From positions 310,001 through 374,000 of the forward strand of contig JAFDXL010000008.1 of the NCBI GenBank assembly GCA_018267955.1: DNA of 64,000 bases, in the 5' to 3' direction. The notes under the pieces were generated by a model. The model was not told the DNA's origin, searched no databases, and was given only the letters and a program-made list of their open reading frames with translations. This stretch comes from Bacteroidota bacterium (GTDB lineage Bacteria; Bacteroidota; Bacteroidia; Chitinophagales; Chitinophagaceae). Of this stretch, positions 35,094 through 44,578 are shown one piece after another (the stretch's first letter is position 1; each line of letters begins with the position of its first letter). The position numbers and the translations under genes are program-made.

Positions 35094-37727
35094 TTAGTTT
35101 AATCCGGATTGTAACTCGTCAAATGCCTTCTCGCAAACCCTGCCCAGGTTTGTAATTAGTTGTGGAAGCCTGTCGAAATGCGCTGCTTCTCCTGCCGCTT
35201 GTTCAATTAGAAATATATGGCTTACCTCTTCCTTCACACCCATGTAAGATAACTGTGGTTTCATTGAATGCGCGGCGATTTTTATAGCAGGGTAGTCTTT
35301 TTTCTCAAGCCCTTGCTGGATAGCGTGCAATAGTTTTGGCCCGTTTTCCAGGAACATGTTGATATACTTGGCCATCTTTTCCGGGGTATTACCGGTAAAT
35401 TGTTTCAAAAATGTTTTATCTGTTATCACGTCCGGCAAAGTTGGTAAAGGCGGTTGCATACTTACACGCTGGTGTTGCTCTACATTTGCATTTTCTGTGT
35501 TGTTTTGTAAAACGCCAGACATCTTTAAAAGCAGTTCATCTGTAAGAAAAGGTTTTGACACGTAAGCATTCATCCCGGCATTAAAATACTCTTTTACATC
35601 ATCTTGTAATACATTGGCCGTCATCGCAATGATCTTTACATCCCTTGCAGGTGAGGGTAGAGTAGTGCGGATAGTTCTTGTTGCCGTAACCCCGTCCATC
35701 ACCGGCATTTGTATATCCATCAGTACAATATCATAGTTTTTTGCCTGTACCTTATCCACGGCCTCACTTCCGTTTATGGCAACATCAATGGTTATATCCG
35801 GTAGTAATTCACGAAGTGTATCTTCGGCCACCATCCTGTTAAATTCGTTATCCTCTACCAGCAGCAGGTTTATATTGTTAAGGCGTTCCATTAGTTTTTG
35901 ATCGATGCCTGCATTGCTTGTAATAGCTTCCTGTAATGCAGATATTTCCATCGGTATCACAACAGTAAAAATAGTGCCTGTGCCTAAAGTGCTTTTTACT
36001 TCAATGGTTCCTCCCATTAATTCTACCAATTGGCGCGATATGGTAAGACCTAGACCTGTACCACCGAATTTTCGCGTTACATCTGTACCCGCTTGTGTAA
36101 AGCTGTCGAAAATAACATTGATCTGTTCCGGAGCTATTCCTATACCAGTGTCTATAATGTCAAACTGTATAGGTAGTTTATTCCCCGTCATTGGCTGAGT
36201 GCTTACTTTCACTTCAACATGTCCATGATCTGTAAACTTAACTGCATTACCGGCCAGGTTAATAAGTACCTGGTTGATCCTGGTAGGATCGCCCAGCAAT
36301 CGGTTAGGGATATCATCAGTAATAGAAATGCGAAAATCTATCTTCTTTTCTTCCGCCTTCAGCAAAAGCATATCACGTATGCTTTGTAAAACGTCTCTTA
36401 TAGCAAAATCTGTTTGTTCGATGATGATCTTGCCTGCTTCTATTTTTGAGAGATCCAGGATGTCGTTGATGATAACTAAAAGGTTATCTGCTGATAATTG
36501 AATAGCATTGAGATATTTTAATTGTTCCGGCTTAGGATCCTTGCTTAGCAACAGCCTAGTCATACCCACAATAGCATTCATCGGGGTACGGATCTCGTGG
36601 CTCATATTGGCCATGAATTGCTGTTTCAATTGTGCTGTTTTCTCAGCAACCTCTTTTTCTTTCTGCGCCAGCTCTACCTGTTGTCTTGTTTGCAGGCTTC
36701 GTATCTTATTGAATGTTGTCTGCTGAAATATTTCTTCTTTGAGCTCCTCGTAAGCTTTCAGGTGGTAAAAGGCCTTGGGAATATCCCCCATCTTATCATA
36801 CAACATGGAAAGGCCTTCATGCACACTCATTACGTCGTGTTTCCGCATGTATTCATCTGCCAGTTCAAATGCTGCATTCATATGCTGCAAAGAGCTGCGA
36901 TAGTTGCCTTCATCCATCATCATTCTGCCGATATAAAAATGGCAGATGATCTGCACTTCCACACTATTTAGATCTTCTGAAAGTTTTAAGGCGCTGACAA
37001 GGTATTCCCGGGCATGGTCAAAATCATGCATTTTGTAGTAAACTTTTCCTAAGCCGCTAATAGCCATCGCATAGGAAACAGTTTCGGGTTCGCTCAGCTG
37101 TAGGTTTTCTTCAAAATACCTGAGTGCCTCGGTAGATTGTTCCTGCTTAAAATAAATGTTACCCAAAATATGGTATAACGTATTCAGGCGGTGTACATCC
37201 TGCGCCTTTTGGAAAATAGGCAGGCATCTTAGGGCAAATTCCAGCGCATTTTCATAATCGTTGAGATCATACAGAAGGTAAGCAATTGAAGAAAGGTTTA
37301 CAGATTGGGCTACTTCATCCCCCGTTATTTCATTGATCTTTAACGCTGCCTCAAAGTGGTTCAGCGCATCAGCCAGGTCACCACGGTCTCTGTATATATA
37401 GCCAAGATTGTTTAGTACGCGCGCCTCCAGCGGGTTATTATTAATGTCGCGGGCAATTTTGAGTGCTTCCTGCAATATATCAATCCCTTCATCATATTCT
37501 CCTTGCTGCCAAAGGCACCAGCCCTTCAGGTTCATACCACGCCCACGGCCTATTTTGTAGCCTATGGTTTCAGATCGGCGCATAATGTCATCTGCCATAT
37601 CCATGGCCTGCTCTACGTCTATATTACGTACCTCAAGGGCCATTTCAATAAGGATATCAATACGTGCTCTTTCATCCTTTAATGTATCGTACTCCTGCTG
37701 CAGTTGCTTATACCTTGGCGTATCCAT
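35094..37727 (-). CDS. Cytosolic TPR hybrid sensor histidine kinase (TPR-HisKA-HATPase-REC-Hpt)
   Basis: An 877-residue protein with no signal peptide or membrane helix. Residues about 50-330 form six or more tetratricopeptide repeats ([30 protein letters not shown] is a canonical unit, quoted in part by pattern). A coiled segment leads to HisKA with MSHEIRTP, HATPase_c with [11 protein letters not shown] and [18 protein letters not shown], a receiver domain with phospho-acceptor D671 in IVLMDIQMP, and an Hpt domain with H820 in [13 protein letters not shown]. All phosphorelay residues are intact. The final acceptor regulator is not adjacent; the tail-anchored receiver at 28249 is a candidate. 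TPR input suggests sensing through protein contacts inside the cell. Confidence 0.94.
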   Translation of the reverse strand: MDTPRYKQLQQEYDTLKDERARIDILIEMALEVRNIDVEQAMDMADDIMRRSETIGYKIGRGRGMNLKGWCLWQQGEYDEGIDILQEALKIARDINNNPLEARVLNNLGYIYRDRGDLADALNHFEAALKINEITGDEVAQSVNLSSIAYLLYDLNDYENALEFALRCLPIFQKAQDVHRLNTLYHILGNIYFKQEQSTEALRYFEENLQLSEPETVSYAMAISGLGKVYYKMHDFDHAREYLVSALKLSEDLNSVEVQIICHFYIGRMMMDEGNYRSSLQHMNAAFELADEYMRKHDVMSVHEGLSMLYDKMGDIPKAFYHLKAYEELKEEIFQQTTFNKIRSLQTRQQVELAQKEKEVAEKTAQLKQQFMANMSHEIRTPMNAIVGMTRLLLSKDPKPEQLKYLNAIQLSADNLLVIINDILDLSKIEAGKIIIEQTDFAIRDVLQSIRDMLLLKAEEKKIDFRISITDDIPNRLLGDPTRINQVLINLAGNAVKFTDHGHVEVKVSTQPMTGNKLPIQFDIIDTGIGIAPEQINVIFDSFTQAGTDVTRKFGGTGLGLTISRQLVELMGGTIEVKSTLGTGTIFTVVIPMEISALQEAITSNAGIDQKLMERLNNINLLLVEDNEFNRMVAEDTLRELLPDITIDVAINGSEAVDKVQAKNYDIVLMDIQMPVMDGVTATRTIRTTLPSPARDVKIIAMTANVLQDDVKEYFNAGMNAYVSKPFLTDELLLKMSGVLQNNTENANVEQHQRVSMQPPLPTLPDVITDKTFLKQFTGNTPEKMAKYINMFLENGPKLLHAIQQGLEKKDYPAIKIAAHSMKPQLSYMGVKEEVSHIFLIEQAAGEAAHFDRLPQLITNLGRVCEKAFDELQSGLN

Positions 37728-37760
37728 GCTTGCTTGTTTAAGACCAATATAAAATTAAAA

Positions 37761-37784
37761 ACCTCTTGCTATACTGCAAGAGGT
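37761..37784 (-). terminator. Intrinsic terminator of the 2TM-domain gene
   Basis: Perfect 9-bp stem ACCTCTTGC / GCAAGAGGT with a 6-nt loop; on the minus strand it is followed by TTTTTAATTTTAT, 24 nt past the stop. Confidence 0.78.
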
Positions 37785-37807
37785 TATATAATAACTAGGT
37801 TAGATGA

Positions 37808-38059
37808 TTATCCGTTTACTTCCTGGCGCTTGTATTCCTGGTGGCCTTTATCTTCAACGCTGAAGAATGTTGCGCAACCGTGGCCCAGCAGCGAAAGTGC
37901 CCACGCGGCAATGATCCATGCATGCCATGGATAAGCCCAATGCTCACGTCCTTGTTCTTTGTGTATCATTACCATTACTACCGTGGCAATTGCAAACACT
38001 ATAACATGAATAAAGAAAATTGACTTTTGACGGCCTGTTGGTTTTATTTTCTGAGGCAT
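37808..38059 (-). CDS. 2TM-domain membrane protein
   Basis: An 83-residue protein with two hydrophobic helices (IFFIHVIVFAIATVVMVMI and WHAWIIAAWALSLLGHGCATFF) joined by a short loop containing the W-x-Y-PWHAW signature of the 2TM domain family common in Bacteroidota. The function of the family is unknown; similar domains often sit next to LytTR regulators or histidine kinases, and here a hybrid kinase lies downstream beyond a terminator. The start is ATG at 38059, not the non-ATG codon at 38080, which overlaps a promoter-like box. Confidence 0.82.
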   Translation of the reverse strand: MPQKIKPTGRQKSIFFIHVIVFAIATVVMVMIHKEQGREHWAYPWHAWIIAAWALSLLGHGCATFFSVEDKGHQEYKRQEVNG

Positions 38060-38077
38060 TATTACCGTGATTTTGTG

Positions 38078-38085
38078 CAAATATA
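38078..38085 (-). promoter_or_regulatory. Candidate -7 box for the 2TM-domain gene
   Basis: Minus strand TATATTTG, a full TAnnTTTG match 18 nt before the ATG at 38059, implying a short leader. The -33 element is not clear. Confidence 0.38.
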
Positions 38086-38118
38086 ATACCCAATCCTGAA
38101 AAACTAAAACAGCATTAT

Positions 38119-38457
38119 TTAATATACCAACGTATAGTTATTGAACAGTGTATCTTCCTGTTCTGCGGCGCAGGCAGCTAATTCATATGGGTTGTTATTA
38201 TATCCATATTTTAATGAAAGTAATGAATATCTAAGGATGAATGGTATGGTACCTGCTGTTTCATACTGTTGTATATGTTTGAGCTCATGTAATACCCATT
38301 TTGTATTTCTAAGGAAATTCTTTGCAGAAACATTGTGCAGATATATTGTTTTGCTAAATACAATAGCAACACGGTCGGTTTTAAGTATTCGTGCAGCTAT
38401 TTTAGCTGCCAGCGCATTTTCTTTGATAAATACTTTTTTCACATAATAACGATACAC
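38119..38457 (-). CDS. Small HExxH putative metallopeptidase (DUF4157-like)
   Basis: A protein of about 112 residues whose central motif VLHELKHIQQYE contains a zinc-binding HExxH, followed by LSLKYGYNNNPYELAACAAE, whose Glu residues could supply the third ligand. This combination resembles small DUF4157-type predicted metalloproteases. There is no signal peptide. The start is uncertain: GTG at 38457 is the longest choice and lies only 6 nt from the upstream gene's terminator (38463-38487); GTG at 38442 is an alternative. No promoter is apparent, so expression may depend on read-through. Confidence 0.66.
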   Translation of the reverse strand: MYRYYVKKVFIKENALAAKIAARILKTDRVAIVFSKTIYLHNVSAKNFLRNTKWVLHELKHIQQYETAGTIPFILRYSLLSLKYGYNNNPYELAACAAEQEDTLFNNYTLVY

Positions 38458-38462
38458 AAAAA

Positions 38463-38487
38463 AGATGCCCCGATTAACGGGGCATCT
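38463..38487 (-). terminator. Intrinsic terminator of the DUF6580 gene
   Basis: Perfect 10-bp GC-rich stem AGATGCCCCG / CGGGGCATCT with a 5-nt loop; on the minus strand it is followed by TTTTTTGTG. Confidence 0.85.
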
Positions 38488-38511
38488 AAAGAGTAAGTAA
38501 TATTATATAAA

Positions 38512-39060
38512 TTAAGCTTGTTGCAGTTTAGGTGCAAAGGCACGTTGTCCCAGGGAGTATAGTCCAAACAGTGCTACACTACCTATCAGTTCACTTACGA
38601 TTGTGTTTTTAAAGAATGGGATAGCAACTGTATAAGTTGTCATCAGCCCCTTAAGATCATAGCCATACCAGCCATTCAGGTAAGAACCGAAGTTGGAAAC
38701 GATGAAAAACAGTACAGATCCCGTCAGAGAATAGCCCACTACCTTAGCAGGGGTAATATTACCCATTTTAGAGCCTAGGAAGGTTACGGCAGCCATTGCA
38801 GCATATACCAAAACCTGCTCTACACCATAAAAACCTGTTACAGAGGTAAAGAACTGGAAATAAAGATCAGCAATAAACATGCTGAACAATGGCATCAGAT
38901 ATGCCATGCGCTTATCTTTAATTACAGAGCCTGCAAAGATACCAACTGCGCCAATCGGGGCAAGGTTGTAAAGATGTAGTTCCCTGTTTACAATACGTAA
39001 TGTTGCAGCTGCCAATATCAGCACTATTGCTAAAAGAATATTTACCTGGTTGCGTTTCAT
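38512..39060 (-). CDS. DUF6580 family membrane protein (ECF-transporter S-component-like)
   Basis: A 182-residue protein with about five hydrophobic helices. The N-terminal sequence NLAPIGAVGIFAGSVIKDKRMAYLMPLFSMFIADL is characteristic of DUF6580, a Bacteroidota family annotated as putative transport proteins and resembling substrate-binding (S) subunits of energy-coupling-factor transporters. No ATPase or T-component lies nearby, and the substrate cannot be told. ATG at 39060 is supported by the promoter at 39070-39100, which excludes the longer frame to 39099. Confidence 0.82.
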   Translation of the reverse strand: MKRNQVNILLAIVLILAAATLRIVNRELHLYNLAPIGAVGIFAGSVIKDKRMAYLMPLFSMFIADLYFQFFTSVTGFYGVEQVLVYAAMAAVTFLGSKMGNITPAKVVGYSLTGSVLFFIVSNFGSYLNGWYGYDLKGLMTTYTVAIPFFKNTIVSELIGSVALFGLYSLGQRAFAPKLQQA

Positions 39061-39069
39061 AATTGTCGT

Positions 39070-39100
39070 CAAAATTAAAAAGTCAAACTGCAAAAGCAAA
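39070..39100 (-). promoter_or_regulatory. Consensus promoter of the DUF6580 gene
   Basis: Minus strand TTTG (39100-39097), exactly 19 nt, then TAATTTTG (39077-39070): a full match to both Bacteroidota promoter elements with ideal spacing. The ATG at 39060 lies only 9 nt further on, so the mRNA should be leaderless or nearly so. Confidence 0.6.
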
Positions 39101-39152
39101 ATAAAATACTTGCGTTGGTATTGTCTAATTCACAAGATATTCAGTACCAATA

Positions 39153-42100
39153 TTACAGGCCTTTGCCGTGGCAGCTTTTATATTTTTTACCGCTACCGCA
39201 AGGGCAAGGATCATTCCTTCCTATTTTAGGTCCCGTTTGCACAGGTGTACGCCTTACGGCAGTTTGGTCGTTATACATATCATGTTCATCAGCAGCATAA
39301 TCCTGGCCTGCATCATCTATCTCATCTTTATTCATGTGCATCTGGCTCATGTCTGTATGCTGCTGCGGTATTTCGTTAACAGCTTGTGCAGGAACTTCTT
39401 CCTGTTGCATCGGTATGCCGGCACGTAATAAGAAAGAGATGATATTCTTGTTAGTTTCCAGCATCATTTGTTTGAACAGGTTGAACGCTTCAAACTTGTA
39501 TATCAGCAATGGATCTTTTTGCTCATAAGAAGCCATTTGTACTGAATTGCGCAAATCGTCCATTGCACGCAGATGATCTTTCCATGCATCATCTATCAAC
39601 GACAGCGTGATCCCTTTTTCCAGGGATTGGACTACCGGCCTTGCTTGTTCGGCTACAGATTCTTTCAGGTTAGCATAAACCTGCATACCCCTGATGCCAT
39701 CTGTAAATGGTATCACGATGTTTTCAACGCGATCGCCATTTTGTTCCAGTATTTGTGTCAATGGCCCTATCATTTGCTCACGTACAGCAGTCCATTTGCG
39801 ATGATACAGGTCTTTAGTCTGATCGTAAAGCTGTTCGCCAAGCTGAGTAGTGTTAATTGTTTTAAACTCATCAGCAGTAATGTTAGCCGGCTCCATGGCC
39901 ATATGCTTCATTACCTCTATACGGAAGGCTTCAAAATCCCTGTTATCTTCAAACTGGCCTGCAAGATCTGCGCAAACATCATACATGGCATTATCTATAT
40001 CCAGCGCAAGTCTATCGCCAAACAGCGCGTGATTGCGGCGTTTGTAGATAACATCGCGTTGCGCGTTCATCACATCATCATATTCCAGCAAACGTTTACG
40101 TATGCCAAAGTTGTTTTCCTCCACTTTTTTCTGCGCACGTTCAATGGATTTGCTGATCATGCTGTGCTGCAACACTTCGCCATCCTTATGGCCCATTTTA
40201 TCCATTAAGGAAGCAATACGTTCTGAGCCGAAAAGACGCATCAGGTCGTCTTCCAGGGACACAAAGAACTGAGATGTACCGGGATCGCCCTGGCGGCCTG
40301 CACGGCCACGTAACTGGCGATCAACACGGCGGCTCTCGTGGCGTTCTGTACCGATAATGGCAAGGCCACCTGCGTCTTTCACGCCGGGCCCCAGCTTGAT
40401 ATCCGTACCACGGCCGGCCATATTGGTAGCGATTGTTATAGCGCCTGCCATACCGGCTTCCGCTACTATTTGCGCTTCCCTTGAGTGTTGTTTCGCATTC
40501 AATACATTATGTGGTATCTTTTTTTGCTGCAGCATACGGCTTAGCAATTCAGATACTTCTACAGACGTAGTACCTACCAGTACCGGCCGGCCTACGCCGC
40601 GCAAAGCTTCTATTTCGTCGATAACAGCTTTATATTTCTCACGTTTGGTCTTATATACCAGGTCTTGCTGATCCTTACGGGAAATAGGCAGGTTGGTTGG
40701 TATGCCTACTACTTCCAGTTTGTAGATTTCCCAGAATTCACCTGCTTCAGTTTCCGCAGTACCGGTCATACCACACAGTTTGTGGTACATACGGAAATAG
40801 TTTTGCAGTGTAATGGTCGCAAATGTCTGAGTGGCTGCTTCTACTTCTACATTTTCCTTCGCTTCGATAGCCTGGTGCAATCCATCGCTATAGCGGCGTC
40901 CATCCAGGATACGGCCGGTCTGCTCATCTACGATCTTCACCTTGCCATCCATTACTACATACTCTACATCCTTATCAAATAAGGTGTAGGCTTTAAGTAG
41001 TTGTTGTATAGAGTGTATACGATCTGCTTTTGTCGCATATTCCTGAAGCAGGGCATCCTTGCGTTGTGCTTTCTGTTCAGGAGTGCCTTCTGATTTTTCG
41101 ATCTCAGTCAGTTCTGTAGCGATATCAGGCAGTATAAAGAAGTTTGGATCTTCGCCTGATTGAGTGATGAGTGCCAAGCCTTTCTCTGTAAGGTCAACAC
41201 TGTTATTTTTTTCTTCGATAGTGAAGTATAGTTCAGCATCGACTACAGGCATATTTCTTTTCTGCTCACCGATGTAATAATTCTCAGATTTTTGCAAGAT
41301 CTGTTTATTACCATCTTCACTTAGGTATTTAATGAGAGCAGTATTTTTAGGTAAGCCACGGAAAGCGCGGTATAGGTGCAAACCACCGGAGTCTTTATCT
41401 GCCTTACCTTCAGCTATCAGCTTTTTAGCTTCTGTAAGACTGCTATTGATTACCCGCTTTTGTGCTTCTATCAGTTTTTCTATACGCGGTTTCAGCAAAT
41501 GGAATTGCTGTTCGTCACCTTTAGGAACGGGGCCGGATATGATCAAAGGCGTACGGGCATCATCCACAAGTACGCTATCCACCTCATCCACCATTGTAAA
41601 GTGATGTTTGCGCTGCACTTTTTCATCCGGGTGATGCACCATATTATCACGCAGGTAATCAAAACCAAATTCGTTATTGGTACCATAAGTGATATCGGCC
41701 ATATAGGCATTACGCCTCATCGGTGAGTTGGGTTGATGTTTATCAATACAGTCAACCGTAATGCCAAGGAATTCAAATATTGGTGCGTTCCATTCCTGGT
41801 CACGTCGTGCCAGGTAGTCATTCACCGTTACAATATGCACGCCCTGGCCTGCAAGTGCATTTAGGTAAGCTGGCAGGGTAGAAACCAATGTTTTACCTTC
41901 ACCGGTTGCCATTTCAGCGATCTTGCCCTCGTGCAGCGTAATACCACCTATCAACTGCACATCATAATGCACCATATTCCATGTTACCGTATTACCGGCA
42001 GCATTCCAGGTATTACTATATATGGCTTTATCGCCGTCTATACGTATGTAATCACGTTCCAGCGTCAGCTCCTTATCCAAATCTGTTGCCGTTGATACGA

Positions 42101-42482
42101 TCTCTGTATTTTCCTTAAAGCGGCGTGCAGTTTCTTTTACTACAGCAAAAGCCTCCGGCAGTATTTTTTCCAAAATTACTTCCAGTTGCTCATCGCGCTT
42201 TTTTATGAGTTTATCAACTTCATTATATATAGCTTCTTTAGAATGGGGATCGTCATTTTCCTCTTCTGCTTTAGCCTTCAGAGTATTGATCTCAGCGTCG
42301 ATATCTTTTAAATGTTCTGCTATCCGGCCCCTGAATTCCTGGGTTTTATTGCGGAGTTCGTCAATGGATATCGACTGAAGGGTATTATAAATACGGTTTA
42401 TTTCGGCAACAATGGGCTCTACACGTTTTACATCTTTATCAGACTTGCTGCCACCGAATAATTTTGAAAGAAAACCAATCAT
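39153..42482 (-). CDS. secA: Preprotein translocase ATPase SecA
   Basis: The 1109-residue motor of the Sec pathway, in the long form usual for Bacteroidota. Visible features: Walker A MATGEGKT (191-198), Walker B and [20 protein letters not shown], a C-terminal helicase-like domain with [16 protein letters not shown] and [14 protein letters not shown], and the zinc-binding tail [14 protein letters not shown]. An extended linker with coiled character ([15 protein letters not shown]) lies in the N-terminal region. It pushes the signal-peptide proteins of this window through SecYEG. It is a single gene on the minus strand, 92 nt from the DUF6580 start; no terminator hairpin is seen in that gap. 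Confidence 0.98.
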   Translation of the reverse strand: MIGFLSKLFGGSKSDKDVKRVEPIVAEINRIYNTLQSISIDELRNKTQEFRGRIAEHLKDIDAEINTLKAKAEEENDDPHSKEAIYNEVDKLIKKRDEQLEVILEKILPEAFAVVKETARRFKENTEIVSTATDLDKELTLERDYIRIDGDKAIYSNTWNAAGNTVTWNMVHYDVQLIGGITLHEGKIAEMATGEGKTLVSTLPAYLNALAGQGVHIVTVNDYLARRDQEWNAPIFEFLGITVDCIDKHQPNSPMRRNAYMADITYGTNNEFGFDYLRDNMVHHPDEKVQRKHHFTMVDEVDSVLVDDARTPLIISGPVPKGDEQQFHLLKPRIEKLIEAQKRVINSSLTEAKKLIAEGKADKDSGGLHLYRAFRGLPKNTALIKYLSEDGNKQILQKSENYYIGEQKRNMPVVDAELYFTIEEKNNSVDLTEKGLALITQSGEDPNFFILPDIATELTEIEKSEGTPEQKAQRKDALLQEYATKADRIHSIQQLLKAYTLFDKDVEYVVMDGKVKIVDEQTGRILDGRRYSDGLHQAIEAKENVEVEAATQTFATITLQNYFRMYHKLCGMTGTAETEAGEFWEIYKLEVVGIPTNLPISRKDQQDLVYKTKREKYKAVIDEIEALRGVGRPVLVGTTSVEVSELLSRMLQQKKIPHNVLNAKQHSREAQIVAEAGMAGAITIATNMAGRGTDIKLGPGVKDAGGLAIIGTERHESRRVDRQLRGRAGRQGDPGTSQFFVSLEDDLMRLFGSERIASLMDKMGHKDGEVLQHSMISKSIERAQKKVEENNFGIRKRLLEYDDVMNAQRDVIYKRRNHALFGDRLALDIDNAMYDVCADLAGQFEDNRDFEAFRIEVMKHMAMEPANITADEFKTINTTQLGEQLYDQTKDLYHRKWTAVREQMIGPLTQILEQNGDRVENIVIPFTDGIRGMQVYANLKESVAEQARPVVQSLEKGITLSLIDDAWKDHLRAMDDLRNSVQMASYEQKDPLLIYKFEAFNLFKQMMLETNKNIISFLLRAGIPMQQEEVPAQAVNEIPQQHTDMSQMHMNKDEIDDAGQDYAADEHDMYNDQTAVRRTPVQTGPKIGRNDPCPCGSGKKYKSCHGKGL

Positions 42483-42754
42483 CTTTTTTAGTTAATACTT
42501 GTATAGTTAAATAGTGCCGGAAATGTCAATCTTTGACACCGCAGACGGTATTCCTTTAATGTATCAAAGCCTGTGCTAAATTTTAAAACTGCCAGCCTGA
42601 CACACAAAGGGCTCCAAAACTACGCCAAATGCCCGATTTGAACAAGCCAAAACGGTTTGATAACAAGCGGTTTAAAAAAAAATACCCCAACCTCTTGCAA
42701 GGCAAGAAAATTTTTATGTATTTTGGAAACGATTTAGAAAAAACGCGCTTAATT

Positions 42755-43294
42755 ATGAAAAAAACCTTCATCCTCATTACAACTGTGCTGGCTTCGGTTT
42801 TTATAGCTAATAAAAGTTTTGCACAGGACGATGAATTAGTAAAGGTATACCGTTGGTATAATCCAAATGACCAAAATTACGTAACAGTTGCTGAAGGAGA
42901 ATATCAGGAAGGCCAGATGTTGAACTGGAACTGGAAAGATAAAACTTCTATGTTTAGTGCGTATCGTAATCCCGGCGCTGACCGTGTTGCTGTTAATAGC
43001 TGGTACAACCCTGATACAAAGGATTATGCGAGCATTGCCGAAGATGAATTTACTGATGATGCGATGATAAAGATGGGCTATACAAATAAGCACCTTCAGT
43101 TCTATGCATTGACACGTCGTGGTCCTAACACGGTAAGTGTTTATCGTTGGTATGTTCCTAAAAACCACGATTGGGTTACTGTGTCTGAAGACGGAGATAC
43201 AGATGCTTACTATAAAAAAGGGTATCGTCGTAAAACATTCCAATATTTTGGTATAGCACGTAGCTCTGATACACAGATATACAACCAATTATAG
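42755..43294 (+). CDS. Small exported protein with three RWYxP repeats
   Basis: A 179-residue protein with a signal peptide (MKKTFILITTVLASVFIANKSFAQ). The mature part consists of three repeats of about 48 residues: VYRWYNPNDQNYVTVAEGE..., VNSWYNPDTKDYASIAEDE... and VYRWYVPKNHDWVTVSEDG..., each ending in a GYxxKxxQFYAxxR-like strand. The pattern resembles DUF5648-type repeats in bacterial secreted proteins, but I make no firm family claim. Three units would suit a small beta-trefoil, suggesting a binding role. The in-frame codons from 42629 are not part of the gene, since the signal peptide begins at 42755. Confidence 0.8.
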   Translation: MKKTFILITTVLASVFIANKSFAQDDELVKVYRWYNPNDQNYVTVAEGEYQEGQMLNWNWKDKTSMFSAYRNPGADRVAVNSWYNPDTKDYASIAEDEFTDDAMIKMGYTNKHLQFYALTRRGPNTVSVYRWYVPKNHDWVTVSEDGDTDAYYKKGYRRKTFQYFGIARSSDTQIYNQL

Positions 43295-43316
43295 TCTGAG
43301 TTAATCTATAATATTT

Positions 43317-43340
43317 AAAACCCCGCAATTGCGGGGTTTT
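43317..43340. terminator. Bidirectional terminator between convergent genes
   Basis: A 24-bp perfect palindrome AAAACCCCGCAA/TTGCGGGGTTTT followed by CTTTTT on the plus strand and by AAATATT on the minus; it serves both the three-repeat protein gene and the convergent methyltransferase gene. Confidence 0.85.
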
Positions 43341-43344
43341 CTTT

Positions 43345-44517
43345 TTACATCACCTGTACGATAAGGAACTTTAAATATTGTGTGCTGGGCACATGCCAGA
43401 GAATAGGATGGTCTGATGCCTGCGTTTGCCAGGTCACCTGTCGTATTTTCCTTTTTGCATCCTTGGCTGCCATGTCTATTATCTTAAGAAACATATCCGG
43501 CGGAACGAGGTTGGTACAAGAAGCTGTAACGAGAAAGCCCCCCGGTTTTGTCAGTTTCATACTACGCAGGTTGATTTCTTTATAGCCGGTGATTGCTTTT
43601 TGTATGTTTTCCCTGCTTTTGGTAAACGCAGGAGGATCGATCATAACAACGTCGTACCTTCTGTTATCCTTGCCCCATTGTTTCAGCACATCAAAAGCAT
43701 TCACTGCATCAAACTTACAGATGTCCTGCAGGCCATTCAATTCTGCATTGCGGCGGGCTGTTTTTACTGCGTTTTCAGAGATATCAAGGCCTAATACACT
43801 CTTAGCGCCATAGTGCGCAGCGTGTAAAGAAAATGTCCCTGTATAACAGAAAGCTTCAAGCACATCTGCACCTTTTACAATATGTTGTATGGCCCGGCGG
43901 TTATCTTGCTGATCGAGAAAATAGCCTGTCTTCTGGCCATTTTCTATGTCGACATGAAACTTTAGGCCATTCTCGTTCAAAATGATATTTGTATCAAATG
44001 GCTCAGATAAAAACCCTTTTTGCTGTGCCAATCCTTCTAGCTCCCGCACGGGTACATCATTGCGTTCATATATGCCCTTGGGTTTGAATATTTTTTGCAA
44101 TGCATCTACAATTGCCGGTTTCCACTTATCAATACCCAAAGCCAGGGTTTGCAGTACCAGGTAATCGTTGAATTTATCAATAATCAAGGCAGGCAAGCCA
44201 TCTGCCTCGCCAAAAATAAGACGGCAATTTTCTATGTATCCAATGGACTGGCGATAAGCCCATGCCTCATTAATACGGTTATAAAAGAATTCGTCGTTGA
44301 TTTCTTCACTTTTATTTCGGGAAAGTAGGCGTATACGTATTTGTGAAGCAGGATTCACGTATCCTTTACCAATAAAAGAACCATTGTAAGAATAAAGTTC
44401 TACTATATCACCTGCTTCATATTCTCCATCGCTATCTCCTAATTCGTTTGCAAAAACCCAGGGGTGGCCGTTAGCAACACGGTCTCCCGCTTTTTTTCTT
44501 AAAAAAAACTTAGCCAT
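43345..44517 (-). CDS. Class I rRNA methyltransferase, RlmI family (m5C)
   Basis: About 390 residues. The N-terminal PUA domain (MAKFFLRKKAGDRVANGHPWVFANEL ... IRIRLLSR) and Rossmann methyltransferase domain have the AdoMet motif VLEAFCYTGTFSLHAA, the acidic VLGLDISENAV, and the catalytic loop MIDPPAFTKSR followed by VTASCTN with the conserved Cys. This is the YccW/RlmI family, which methylates 23S rRNA C1962 in E. coli. Start ATG 44517 is favoured because the codons up to 44544 overlap the promoter region. It diverges from recN. Confidence 0.92.
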   Translation of the reverse strand: MAKFFLRKKAGDRVANGHPWVFANELGDSDGEYEAGDIVELYSYNGSFIGKGYVNPASQIRIRLLSRNKSEEINDEFFYNRINEAWAYRQSIGYIENCRLIFGEADGLPALIIDKFNDYLVLQTLALGIDKWKPAIVDALQKIFKPKGIYERNDVPVRELEGLAQQKGFLSEPFDTNIILNENGLKFHVDIENGQKTGYFLDQQDNRRAIQHIVKGADVLEAFCYTGTFSLHAAHYGAKSVLGLDISENAVKTARRNAELNGLQDICKFDAVNAFDVLKQWGKDNRRYDVVMIDPPAFTKSRENIQKAITGYKEINLRSMKLTKPGGFLVTASCTNLVPPDMFLKIIDMAAKDAKRKIRQVTWQTQASDHPILWHVPSTQYLKFLIVQVM

Positions 44518-44521
44518 CGTG

Positions 44522-44563
44522 CAAAAATAACATACTGCACACACCGGGGGTTAATTATTTTTG
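44522..44563. promoter_or_regulatory. Divergent -7 boxes for the RlmI-type methyltransferase gene and recN
   Basis: Two copies of TATTTTTG face away from each other: minus strand 44529-44522, 4 nt before the methyltransferase ATG, and plus strand 44556-44563, 15 nt before the recN ATG. Both are full TAnnTTTG matches; neither has a clear TTTG at -33. The methyltransferase transcript would be leaderless. Confidence 0.42.
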
Positions 44564-44578
44564 CGGTATCACGCTTGT

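Noticed and set aside
39573-40208. A 211-codon open frame on the plus strand inside secA
   Set aside because: It lies wholly antisense to a strongly conserved secA region, has no family resemblance, and its composition follows from the secA codons.
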